Origin: Gluconobacter roseus NBRC 3990
GTDB lineage: Bacteria > Pseudomonadota > Alphaproteobacteria > Acetobacterales > Acetobacteraceae
DNA length: 64,000 bases
Direction: 5' to 3'
Assembly: GCF_006538885.1 (NCBI RefSeq)
Contig: NZ_BJLY01000002.1
Location: forward strand, 496,001-560,000
The position numbers were made by a program, and so were the translations under genes. Under the pieces are notes generated by a model, which worked only from the letters and a program-made list of their open reading frames with translations, did no database searches and was not told the DNA's origin. Positions 46,968-54,907 of this stretch are shown here, piece after piece; position 1 is the first letter of the stretch; every line of letters starts with the position of its first letter.

Positions 46968-46992
46968 ACAGAAAAATTCACGCATATATAAT
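46964..46992 (+). promoter_or_regulatory. Possible promoter of the GGDEF-EAL gene
   Basis: A perfect TATAAT at 46987-46992, with a weak TTAGAC at 46964-46969 seventeen bases upstream (or TAGACA with a 17-base minus one spacer). It lies 51 bases before the start codon, in an AT-rich gap. The -35 overlaps the recG stop codon. Confidence 0.45.
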
Positions 46993-47043
46993 GATGCAAA
47001 TTGAAATAACGCATTCATCTGAATTTCATGGAGTATCGATGTG

Positions 47044-48738
47044 ATGAGCAGTCCTGCCAGAGGCGCTCAGAAAGGGACTACACACGAATACTCTGGCACC
47101 TTTTCGGATAGCCGATGCGTTCTCTTTCGCCTGCTCCTGCCCGCAACAGGTGCTTCCGCTGTTATCCTGCTGCATATCGCCAAAACCGGCACAGCCAGTG
47201 TTCTCCAATCTACAGGCGATCTGCCAGCATCACTGCGCAAGACAATTGCCGGGGAAACCATTCTTGCCGCAGATCATGCCCAGAGTGGCAGTGGCTCTTT
47301 TCGAGGGAAGTTTTCCACAGACTGGTCATTTCTCGGATGTCCTGTTCCTCCCCATCATGACAGTCGGACGAACCAGTTCCTGATCGCCTGCTATCCGGCA
47401 GGAACATGTCTTTACCCTGCCGCTCAGGGTGCACTGCATGACGTCGCAGGTCAGATTGCAGCCGAACCGGGAGATCTTGGAAAATCGTCCCTGCCTGATC
47501 GCGAGGAAAGCCTCCACGTTCTGCATCAGTTCATCGAGAAGACAGGCCAACTTTCCCGGCGTGCCGTCTTCAGCCTGATTCATCTTAATCTGGATCATCT
47601 CTCACTCATCAATGAACGTTACGGATGGGATACAGCCGATCTGATCCTTGCGGAGATGATTCGACGCCTCAAAGCAGTCCTCCCGGAAGGCTGTTTTCTG
47701 AGTTCCGTAGGCGGCGGCCACTTCATGGTTCTCACCCCGCCCGGCACGACAGCCGTGACCACACGCTCCCTCGTCAATGCGATCCTGAAAATCTCCAGCA
47801 CGCCCGTCTCTCTGGATATGGGTGCCATTCCTTTCTCGATTTCCGCGGGGTGGAGCGTCTATCCGCAGGATGCGGCAGACGCGAATCAGCTGATTCTTGC
47901 TGCCCGGGCTGCGCTAACGGAGGCCAATCGCACCGGTGGCGGACATGAACGTCGTGCCAGTGCGGAACTCACCAACGCCTACGCTGTCACATCCAATCTG
48001 GAACAGGATCTTCTCAAGGCGGTTGAGGATGATGCTCTTTTCCTGAAATGGATGCCCATCGTCGACACGGCGTCCCAGAAAATCGTCGGACATGAGGCTC
48101 TTCTGCGCTGGACGCGTCCCGGACATGGCGAGGTCGCACCGAACCTGTTCATCCGCTATGCCGAGGAAGTCGGCATGATCGAAGCGCTGGACAGCTGGAG
48201 TCTGCGCAACGCCTGCCAGGCAGCCCTGCACTGGCCCACGCCTTTGCGGGTCTGTGTGAATGTCTCGCCCGTATGGCTTGTGAACGAACGGCTCGCACCT
48301 CTTGTGGAAGCCGTTCTGACGGAAACCGGCCTTCCTCCCGGACGCCTGCAGATCGAGCTGTCAGAGTGCAGGCCATTCGGTCCATCAGACATCGCTTTCC
48401 GCGAACTTTCCCGTGTCCGCGCACTCGGTGTGAGGCTCGCTATCGACGATTTCGGAGCGGGGTATTCCTCGCTGGAGCGGCTTCGGATTTACCCGCTGGA
48501 CCAGATCAAACTCGACCGCGCCTTCGTTCAGTATCTTGGCGAAGACATGCGTGCCGACGAGATCATGTATGCCATTCTTTCACTGGCACGGTCCCTGAAC
48601 ATCACCTGCTGTGCGAAAGGTGTGGAAACAGAACACCAGATGGCCCTGCTTGATGCCAATGGATGCGAGGAGGTCCAGGGGTATCTGCTTGGTGCGCCAA
48701 TCCGCGACAGTCACGTTCCCCATCTCGCGCAAACATAA
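47044..48738 (+). CDS. GGDEF-EAL domain protein with degenerate active sites
   Basis: 564 residues from ATG 47044 (GGAG upstream). Residues 1-150 are of unknown fold, perhaps sensory, with scattered Cys. A GGDEF domain (about 165-305) has GGGHF where GGDEF is required (codons 47710-47724), so cyclase activity is unlikely. The EAL domain (about 325-560) keeps EAL (GHEALLRW), NVSPVWL, IELSEC, DDFGAGYSS, IKLDRAF and EVQGYL, but the catalytic 'EGVE' motif reads KGVE (AAA at 48616-48618). It may be a c-di-GMP receptor or scaffold rather than an enzyme. It ends at a strong terminator. Confidence 0.88.
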   Translation: MSSPARGAQKGTTHEYSGTFSDSRCVLFRLLLPATGASAVILLHIAKTGTASVLQSTGDLPASLRKTIAGETILAADHAQSGSGSFRGKFSTDWSFLGCPVPPHHDSRTNQFLIACYPAGTCLYPAAQGALHDVAGQIAAEPGDLGKSSLPDREESLHVLHQFIEKTGQLSRRAVFSLIHLNLDHLSLINERYGWDTADLILAEMIRRLKAVLPEGCFLSSVGGGHFMVLTPPGTTAVTTRSLVNAILKISSTPVSLDMGAIPFSISAGWSVYPQDAADANQLILAARAALTEANRTGGGHERRASAELTNAYAVTSNLEQDLLKAVEDDALFLKWMPIVDTASQKIVGHEALLRWTRPGHGEVAPNLFIRYAEEVGMIEALDSWSLRNACQAALHWPTPLRVCVNVSPVWLVNERLAPLVEAVLTETGLPPGRLQIELSECRPFGPSDIAFRELSRVRALGVRLAIDDFGAGYSSLERLRIYPLDQIKLDRAFVQYLGEDMRADEIMYAILSLARSLNITCCAKGVETEHQMALLDANGCEEVQGYLLGAPIRDSHVPHLAQT

Positions 48739-48772
48739 AAAAGCCGCCTCCCAGCTGGGAGGCGGCTTTTTT
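48737..48772. terminator. Strong bidirectional intrinsic terminator
   Basis: A6, then the 24-base self-complementary GCCGCCTCCCAG/CTGGGAGGCGGC (48743-48766), then T6. It ends both the GGDEF-EAL gene and, on the other strand, the lpxR-like gene. Confidence 0.95.
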
Positions 48773-48793
48773 ATGTCATTGCCTGCGAACAGA

Positions 48794-49795
48794 TCAGAAT
48801 TTGACTGAAAGCTTGAGCGATCCGTAATTGAACAGACCAGCCTTCTGGGTCTGGAACTGCGCCGTCTGCCAGTTCTGACTGTAGGACAGGCGAACACCAT
48901 GCCACATGACCGCCACACCAGCATGGATTTCACCCACATCCCAGACCTTGTCGACATGCGGCGCATTGGGACGGACCGTGCTGCCCTGCAGCGTCACGTC
49001 ATAACCCACCGCCTGTCCTTCGACGCCGCCGTAGAAGTACCAGGCAAAAGGACGAGTCGCGCGGAACGCGTCTGTGCCATCCAGCCCCGGTCCGATCGTC
49101 GCATTACCGAAATCGCTATCCAGCCCCTGCCCGATGCGAAACGTCGTCGCCACATCAGCATAAGTCCGGTAGTCACCGGCCGCGCCTGAAATCGCTGGCA
49201 GAACATCCGCATGGATGCCGTAAACGTTCAGAACCGGCAGACGCCAGATCCGTCCGGCCTGAACCTGAAAGATTGGCTGATTCGCAAGCTGATGGCCCCA
49301 GCCCGTGCTCGGCGTATCACTGATGGCCTTATGGAATCCGTTCTGGACCTGACGCCCCAGTCCTGACGGACCAAGCATGCCGAACTGGATTCCCATTACG
49401 GTCCGGGAAAGGTCGGTATCGTTGATGAGGTTCACCGTTCCCAGCAGCAGACCGGCATAGGGACGATCGCCCTGCGGCGGATTATCAGCCTGCGTATCAC
49501 GCGGCGTATCAATGATCTGCTGCAGACCAATGCTGATGCGCTGCACGCCGTCGCCCATCAGCGTGCGGTTCAGCTTCGCGATCGGACGGGGAAGATTGTC
49601 CGTTCCTGAAGTCCAGTTGATGCGCAGACCAGACGTATAATACTGATCCGACGTCCCTTTCAGAGTGGAAATGGCGTCGTTCTCGCCTTGGACGGTCCAG
49701 GTTCCGTACGGGTCCTGTAACGGTGTGGCCATGGCAGAAGAAGACAGCGCCAGCACGGCAGTGGCTCCAATGGAAAAAGTCAGTCGGCTTCGCAT
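48794..49795 (-). CDS. lpxR: LpxR-type lipid A 3'-O-deacylase (DUF2219)
   Basis: 333 residues from ATG 49795, with GAGG six bases upstream. A signal peptide (RSRLTFSIGATAVLALSSSAMA) is followed by a beta-barrel with family motifs: ENDAISTLKGTSDQYYTSGLRINW, GDRPYAGLLLG, DTPSTGWGHQLANQP and the C-terminal Phe needed for outer-membrane insertion. LpxR removes the 3'-acyloxyacyl chain of lipid A at the outer membrane. The conserved Asn, Thr, Ser and His of the active site appear to be present. Confidence 0.87.
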   Translation of the reverse strand: MRSRLTFSIGATAVLALSSSAMATPLQDPYGTWTVQGENDAISTLKGTSDQYYTSGLRINWTSGTDNLPRPIAKLNRTLMGDGVQRISIGLQQIIDTPRDTQADNPPQGDRPYAGLLLGTVNLINDTDLSRTVMGIQFGMLGPSGLGRQVQNGFHKAISDTPSTGWGHQLANQPIFQVQAGRIWRLPVLNVYGIHADVLPAISGAAGDYRTYADVATTFRIGQGLDSDFGNATIGPGLDGTDAFRATRPFAWYFYGGVEGQAVGYDVTLQGSTVRPNAPHVDKVWDVGEIHAGVAVMWHGVRLSYSQNWQTAQFQTQKAGLFNYGSLKLSVKF

Positions 49796-50072
49796 GGGCA
49801 CCTCTGTTACGCGCGGGGTCCGGAACCACCAAGTACTGGGAACCGTGTGTATGTCATTTCCACGCGCCGAATCAAAGTCTCCACGAGACTCATCACAATC
49901 TTAAAATTAGCGCGAGTTATGTTTCAGCCCCATATTCCCTGTGGCAGAGGAGGAAAAAAGCGTGCTAGAGATTGCTGCAGGAGAGAAACAGCATTGTTTT
50001 TTTCCAAATTTTTGAAATTACGTCACGGCAGGCCCCGCCCTACCATGGCACCCCAGTCTCGGGATTAGACCG

Positions 50073-50759
50073 TTGAGAAACAACAGAACCGACCGCAGCA
50101 GCTTCAACTCACCTCGCCGCGGCGGGTTTGACGACACATACTCGTCCCAGCCGTCCTATGGCGACCGTGGAGGCTTTGGTGGTGGAAATGGTGGTGGTGG
50201 CTACGGCGCCCCCCGCCGCAACAGCTTCGTCGCTGCTTCAGGCCCGGAAATCAGCTCCCGCGTGAAGTGGTTCAACACCGAAAAGGGTTTCGGTTTCGTT
50301 GAACTGTCCGACGGCTCGGGCGACATCTTCCTGCATGCCAACGCCCTGACGAACGCTGGTGTCAGCAACGTCAATCCGGGTGCAACCGTTGTGGTCCGCA
50401 TCGGCCAGGGTCCCAAGGGCCGTCAGGTTGCTGAAGTCCTCTCCGTTGACGAGAGCACGGCAGAAGCACCGCGTCCCCGCGCTGCTTTCGGTGACCAGCC
50501 GCGCTTCGGTGGTGCACGTCCGGGCCGTCCGGCTCCGGACCTGTCCCGCGCTGAAGACATGCGTGGCACGGTCAAGTGGTACAACGCCACGAAGGGCTTC
50601 GGCTTCATTACGCCGGAATCCGGTGGCAAGGACATCTTTGTCCACGCCTCCGCTCTCGAGCGTTCGGGCCTGCCCACGCTTGACGAAGGCCAGACGATCA
50701 ACGTCAAGGTTGTTCAGGGCCAGAAGGGTCCGGAAGCTGCTGAAATCAGCGCTGACTGA
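50073..50759 (+). CDS. Double cold-shock-domain protein
   Basis: 228 residues from TTG 50073; no in-frame ATG exists before the first domain. A Gly/Arg/Ser-rich disordered N-terminus (1-60) is followed by two cold-shock domains with RNP motifs: KWFNTEKGFGFVEL and DIFLHANAL (about 63-130), and KWYNATKGFGFITP and DIFVHASAL (about 165-228), joined by a Pro/Arg linker. It binds single-stranded RNA/DNA as an RNA chaperone. A 7-codon frame (ATG 50045 to TAG 50068) ends 4 bases before the TTG and may affect its translation. Confidence 0.92.
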   Translation: MRNNRTDRSSFNSPRRGGFDDTYSSQPSYGDRGGFGGGNGGGGYGAPRRNSFVAASGPEISSRVKWFNTEKGFGFVELSDGSGDIFLHANALTNAGVSNVNPGATVVVRIGQGPKGRQVAEVLSVDESTAEAPRPRAAFGDQPRFGGARPGRPAPDLSRAEDMRGTVKWYNATKGFGFITPESGGKDIFVHASALERSGLPTLDEGQTINVKVVQGQKGPEAAEISAD

Positions 50760-50782
50760 ATGATCCAGACTTCGGTCTGAAT

Positions 50783-50821
50783 AAAAAAGCCGCTGCCAGC
50801 TTCTGCTGCGGCGGCTTTTTT
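50783..50821 (+). terminator. Terminator of the cold-shock gene
   Basis: AAAAAAGCCGC ... GCGGCGGCTTTTTT: a GC-rich stem (GCCGC paired with GCGGC) followed by six T residues. Confidence 0.9.
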
Positions 50822-50851
50822 CATGCGCCGATCCTCAGGTATCAGGCAAAT

Positions 50852-50879
50852 AAAAAGGCCGGAAAACTCCGGCCTTTTT
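50852..50879 (-). terminator. Terminator of the smpB-side transcription unit
   Basis: AAAAAGGCCGGA-AAAC-TCCGGCCTTTTT: a perfect 12-bp hairpin with A5 and T5 flanks, so it works in both directions. It lies just after the smpB stop on the minus strand. Confidence 0.92.
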
Positions 50880-50904
50880 ATGATGACCCATAAGGATTTA
50901 TGCG

Positions 50905-51399
50905 TCAGTAATCTTTGCCGCTGCTGCGTACCAGACGGGCCTTGTCACGCTTCCAGTCACGTTCAGCAATCGCGTGGCGCTTGTCTTCCTTACGCCGCCC
51001 CTGTCCCAGACCAAGCGTGACTTTCGCAATGCCACGGGCATTAAAGTGAATGTCCAGCGGTACAAGACTGGCACCTGCCCGACTGACCGCTCCCAGAAAA
51101 TGGGCGATCTGTTTGCGATGCATCAGCAGTTTGCGCGGTGCGCGTGGCTCAAAGCGGGAAAGCACGCCCCCCTGATATTCGGGGATGTAGGAATTGAAGA
51201 GCCAGATCTCGCCATCACGCTCGGCTGCATAGGCTTCCGTGATGGTCGCCCGACCGAGGCGAAGGCTTTTGACTTCCGGCCCTTTCAGGACAATCCCGGC
51301 TTCCGTTGTTTCCAGAATGGTGTAATCGAACCGACCTTTGCGGTTCTGTGCGGCCATTCCGTGAGAAATCATGCCGCTCTTGGTTTTCTTTCCTGCCAT
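50905..51399 (-). CDS. smpB: SsrA-binding protein SmpB
   Basis: 164 residues. It binds tmRNA and brings it to stalled ribosomes for trans-translation. Conserved segments are AAQNRKGRFDYTILETTEAGIVLKG, ATITEAYAAERDGEIWLFN and the basic C-terminal tail (KRHAIAERDWKRDKARLVR). It follows dapA by 8 bases and ends at a terminator. Confidence 0.97.
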   Translation of the reverse strand: MAGKKTKSGMISHGMAAQNRKGRFDYTILETTEAGIVLKGPEVKSLRLGRATITEAYAAERDGEIWLFNSYIPEYQGGVLSRFEPRAPRKLLMHRKQIAHFLGAVSRAGASLVPLDIHFNARGIAKVTLGLGQGRRKEDKRHAIAERDWKRDKARLVRSSGKDY

Positions 51400-51407
51400 A
51401 CCCGCAA

Positions 51408-52301
51408 TCAGTCCAGAAGCTCGAGAGAACGCAGAGCCTCATCAATGGCCAGACGCGTTGCCTCCCGCGGCTCCGCGAGAGGCAGGCGCAGCGTCGCATT
51501 GCACAGACCCAGTCTGGACAGAGCGTATTTCACCGGCCCAGGGTTGCTTTCCATGAACATGGCGTCATGCAGCGGCGTCAGATGATCCTGAATGGCGATC
51601 GCATCCTCGATCCGCCCTTCCTGCCAGGCCAGATGCATGTCGGCGCACAGATGCGGTACGACATTGGACGTCACGCCAATGCATCCGTCACCACCCGCAG
51701 CAAGGAATGAGAGAGCAGTATTATCGTCGCCAGAGAGCTGGTTGAACTCTTTGCCCACGGCACGACGTACCGCAATTGGCCGGGCCATATTGGCGGTCGC
51801 ATCCTTGGTTCCAACAATATTCGGGTGCTCACCAAGACGCGCCATCGTTGCCACCGAGATGTCCACGACTGACCGGCCGGGGATGCAGTACAGGAACATC
51901 GGTAGCGCCGTTGCATCGGCAATCGTCATGAAATGACGGTACAGGCCTTCCTGCGACGGCTTGTTATAATAAGGCACGACGACCAGAAGACTGTCCGCTC
52001 CGACGGAATGGGCGTGCTTTGCCATGAGAACGGCTTCGGAAGTGCTGTTGGAACCAGCACCTGCCATCACACGGACGCGACCATTCGCCGTCTCCACACA
52101 ATGCGCCACAACGCGTCCATGCTCGTCATGGGACAGCGTCGGGCTTTCGCCTGTGGTGCCGGCCGGGATCAGTGCCGTTGTCCCGGCTTCGATCTGACGC
52201 TCGATCAGTCTGGTCGAAACGTCGAAATCAATCCGTCCGTCGGGATGCATCGGAGTAACCAGAGCCGTCAGCGACCCCTGATACATGCTCGTGTCCGTCA
52301 T
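51408..52301 (-). CDS. dapA: 4-hydroxy-tetrahydrodipicolinate synthase
   Basis: 297 residues from ATG 52301 (AAGGCGG upstream); ATG 52319 is possible. It condenses pyruvate with aspartate semialdehyde in lysine and diaminopimelate synthesis. GSLTALVTPM starts the barrel, IPAGTTGESPTL binds pyruvate, the catalytic Tyr is in FLYCIPGRS and the Schiff-base Lys in IVGTKDATAN. It sits in a minus-strand run kdsB-pheA-dapA-smpB. Confidence 0.96.
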   Translation of the reverse strand: MTDTSMYQGSLTALVTPMHPDGRIDFDVSTRLIERQIEAGTTALIPAGTTGESPTLSHDEHGRVVAHCVETANGRVRVMAGAGSNSTSEAVLMAKHAHSVGADSLLVVVPYYNKPSQEGLYRHFMTIADATALPMFLYCIPGRSVVDISVATMARLGEHPNIVGTKDATANMARPIAVRRAVGKEFNQLSGDDNTALSFLAAGGDGCIGVTSNVVPHLCADMHLAWQEGRIEDAIAIQDHLTPLHDAMFMESNPGPVKYALSRLGLCNATLRLPLAEPREATRLAIDEALRSLELLD

Positions 52302-52339
52302 TGTTCCGCCTTCTGTCATGGGCTCTGCCTGTTCTGCCG

Positions 52340-53176
52340 TCACGCTGCGCGGCGCGAAAGGCTGCTTGGGTAAACACCCAGAATTCTGAGATCATCGCTG
52401 ACCTGCTCAAGTTCTGCGAGCGCCGCCGCCAGCGGGGCCTGTTCCGGATGCCCCTCGACATCCATCAGGAACTGCGTCGCTGCGAACGAGCCGTCCAGCA
52501 TGTAGCTTTCGATCCGCGTCATGTTGATACCATGTCGGGAAAATCCACCCAATGCCGCATAAAGCGCACCCGGGCAGTTTCCGACGCGCATCAGCAGTGT
52601 TGTGAGCACATCTTTGCGTTCAGACGAAGGAATACAAGGTTTGCGTGCCACACGATAGAAACGCGTCGTGTTGTGCGAAGCATCCTCGACATTGCTACGC
52701 AGCACCGTCAGGCCGTTCAGTTCGGCCGCCAGAGAAGACGCGATCGCCGCATCTTCCCTGCGTCCCCACTGTGCGACCATCTCAGCCGCACCGGCCGTAT
52801 CGAACTGCACCACCGGCTCCACACCCAGTTCGCTGATCAGCTTGCGGACCTGGCCCAGCGCGACCGGATGCGTGTGAATCCGGCGCACGTCTTCGATCTT
52901 CGCGCCCGGTATGCCCAGAAGGCAGTGCTCGACCCGCTGGAAATATTCTCCGACAATGTGAAGCCCGGCGTCTGGCAGAAGTGAATGAATGTCCGGCACA
53001 CGCCCGGCCAGCGTGTTCTCACAGGCCAGAAGAGCCTCATCGGCCCGTCCGTCATGCACGGCGTCAATCGCATCGGAAAATGTCGGACACGGCAACGTGG
53101 TCCAGCCGGGACGCGCCTGACGGCACGCCAGATCGGAATAGGCGCCGGGACGGCCCTGAAATGCAATGACCGGCAT
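52340..53176 (-). CDS. pheA: Prephenate dehydratase (with ACT domain)
   Basis: 278 residues. It converts prephenate to phenylpyruvate in phenylalanine synthesis. The N-terminal GRPGAYSDLAC and ENTLAGRVPDIHSLL form the catalytic dehydratase domain, NTTRFYRVAR follows, and the C-terminal ACT domain (NCPGALYAALGGFSRHGINMTRIESYM) is the phenylalanine feedback site; the usual ESRP motif reads ESYM. Its ATG shares a base with the kdsB TGA. No chorismate mutase domain is fused. Confidence 0.94.
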   Translation of the reverse strand: MPVIAFQGRPGAYSDLACRQARPGWTTLPCPTFSDAIDAVHDGRADEALLACENTLAGRVPDIHSLLPDAGLHIVGEYFQRVEHCLLGIPGAKIEDVRRIHTHPVALGQVRKLISELGVEPVVQFDTAGAAEMVAQWGRREDAAIASSLAAELNGLTVLRSNVEDASHNTTRFYRVARKPCIPSSERKDVLTTLLMRVGNCPGALYAALGGFSRHGINMTRIESYMLDGSFAATQFLMDVEGHPEQAPLAAALAELEQVSDDLRILGVYPSSLSRRAA

Positions 53177-53901
53177 CAGACCAACCCTCTCACATGTTCC
53201 AGATCAGCAGGCGTATCCACCCCCTGCGGCGCATGGTCAATCCTTGCACAGCCAATCGTCATGCCTGCCTCGAGCGCACGAAGCTGCTCCAGACTTTCCC
53301 GCCGCTCCAGCGCAGATGGGGCGAGAGACACGAAACGCTCCAGCGCATGCCGACGCCAGGCATAGACGCCCACATGATGCCAGTGTGGCCCTTCACCCCA
53401 TGGAATGGGCAGTCGCGAGAAATATAGTGCCCGGGTGACAGCATCTTCACCGAAGGCACAGGCAATCTTCACAACCTGCGAGGCGTCGCGTTCAGCCTCA
53501 CTCGTCACCGGAGCCGCCAGCGTGCCGATATCGAACGCCGGATCTTCCAGAGGTTTCAGAACAGCGGTCAGGCTGGAGGGCTCAATCAGGGGCAGATCGC
53601 CCTGAAGATTAATGACCACATCATGTGCGCCATTCGGATCCACTTCCGCCAGTGCCGCATGAACCCGGTCCGAGCCGCTCGCCAGCGCCGAGTCGGTCAG
53701 CACGCCGCGAACGCCAGGAATATCCCTGATGATATCGAGGATCTCCGCATCTCCTGCCGCTACGACTACAGGTCCGATCTCTGCTGCCAGCGCCCGGCGG
53801 ACAACCCGGACGATCATTGGGACGCCCCCAATATCAGCGAGGGGCTTGCGCGGCAGGCGGGTCGAAGCAAGTCTGGTCGGAATGACGATGATCGGATGCA
53901 T
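53176..53901 (-). CDS. kdsB: 3-deoxy-manno-octulosonate cytidylyltransferase
   Basis: 241 residues from ATG 53901 (GAGGGG upstream). It activates Kdo to CMP-Kdo for lipopolysaccharide. The nucleotide-binding IPTRLASTRLPRKPLADIGG and VINLQGDLPLIEPSSL are clear; SLEQLRALEAGMTIG and GVDTPADLEHVR close the fold. The gene is divergent from hisN and translationally coupled to pheA. Confidence 0.95.
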   Translation of the reverse strand: MHPIIVIPTRLASTRLPRKPLADIGGVPMIVRVVRRALAAEIGPVVVAAGDAEILDIIRDIPGVRGVLTDSALASGSDRVHAALAEVDPNGAHDVVINLQGDLPLIEPSSLTAVLKPLEDPAFDIGTLAAPVTSEAERDASQVVKIACAFGEDAVTRALYFSRLPIPWGEGPHWHHVGVYAWRRHALERFVSLAPSALERRESLEQLRALEAGMTIGCARIDHAPQGVDTPADLEHVRGLV

Positions 53902-53976
53902 GGCCCCTCTGATGCCGCCCGCCACAACGGGCGTCAATCTCAGGTCATGCTCAAGCGACGGGAATAGACGAAAATC

Positions 53977-54765
53977 ATGAGTGAAACGGTTCTGCAGACT
54001 GCCATCGACGCTGCGACAGCCTGCGCAGATATCGCCCGCCAGACCGTCCTGCCCCATTTCCGGACCTCCCTTCGCGCCGACGCCAAATCCGATGACAGCC
54101 CCGTCACTATCGCGGACCGTCAGGCCGAACAGGCCATGCGCGCCATTCTCGAAGAACGCCTGCCGGAGCACGCCATCCTCGGCGAGGAAAACGGCATGAG
54201 CGGCGCCAGCAGTGACTGGCTCTGGGTGCTGGATCCCATTGATGGCACACGTGCGTTCCTGACCGGGCGTCCCACTTTCGGCACGCTTATTGCCCTGTTC
54301 CACAAGGGCCGTCCCGTTCTCGGACTGATCGACCAGCCTGTCACCGGCGAGCGCTGGCTGGGCGTTTCCGGCCGCCCGACCCGCTTCGTGTCCGATCGCC
54401 TGCCCGGCACTGTCGGGACGCGTCCCTGCCCGCAGGCAGCCGAGGCCGAACTTTCCTGTACGGCGCCCGAAATCATGACCGCCGCGCATGCCCCGCGCTT
54501 TGCCAATCTGCAAAAACATACCCGCCGCACATCCTGGGGCGGAGACTGCTATGCCTATGGCCTCCTTGCCCTCGGCCAGATCGACGTCATTGCCGAATGC
54601 ACGATGAAGCCCTGGGACTGGGGGGCGCTTGTTCCGGTTGTTGAAGGCGCAGGCGGCCGGATCACGGACTGGCAGGGACAGCCTCTGACACTTGAGAGCG
54701 ATGGCACTGTTCTGGCCTGCGGAGACGCAACCTTGTTACCCGAAATCGTCCGCCACCTTTCCTGA
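53977..54765 (+). CDS. hisN: Histidinol-phosphatase (inositol-monophosphatase type)
   Basis: 262 residues. It dephosphorylates histidinol phosphate in histidine synthesis. The metal motifs are ILGEENG, WVLDPIDGTRAFLTGRPTFG and WDWGALVPVVEGAGG; the TFGTLIALFHKGRP and WGGDCYAYGLLA segments are typical of the HisN branch rather than of general IMPases. It stands apart from other his genes here. Confidence 0.88.
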   Translation: MSETVLQTAIDAATACADIARQTVLPHFRTSLRADAKSDDSPVTIADRQAEQAMRAILEERLPEHAILGEENGMSGASSDWLWVLDPIDGTRAFLTGRPTFGTLIALFHKGRPVLGLIDQPVTGERWLGVSGRPTRFVSDRLPGTVGTRPCPQAAEAELSCTAPEIMTAAHAPRFANLQKHTRRTSWGGDCYAYGLLALGQIDVIAECTMKPWDWGALVPVVEGAGGRITDWQGQPLTLESDGTVLACGDATLLPEIVRHLS

Positions 54766-54813
54766 ATCCCGCCAATCGGCTAGGGAGAGGGCCCCGGCGG
54801 ACGTGGCGGCAGG

Positions 54814-54907
54814 CATGAGCCGGGACTGGTCTGGCCACGGCCAGGTCTCTGATGGAACCAGTTTGAATTGAAACCGGAGCCTTCCGGTTCATGACCGGGA
54901 CGGATTT
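54814..54907 (+). promoter_or_regulatory. Structured serA leader, possible cis-regulatory RNA
   Basis: Two nested or stacked stems are visible: ACTGGT (54825-54830) with ACCAGT (54857-54862) enclosing CTGGC-CACG-GCCAG (54831-54844), then AACCGGA-GCCT-TCCGGTT (54872-54889). Two near-identical segments flank them, CATGAGCCGGGAC (from 54814) and CATGACCGGGAC (from 54890). The alphaproteobacterial 'serC' RNA motif found before serine-synthesis genes is the obvious comparison, but I cannot confirm it. Confidence 0.45.
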
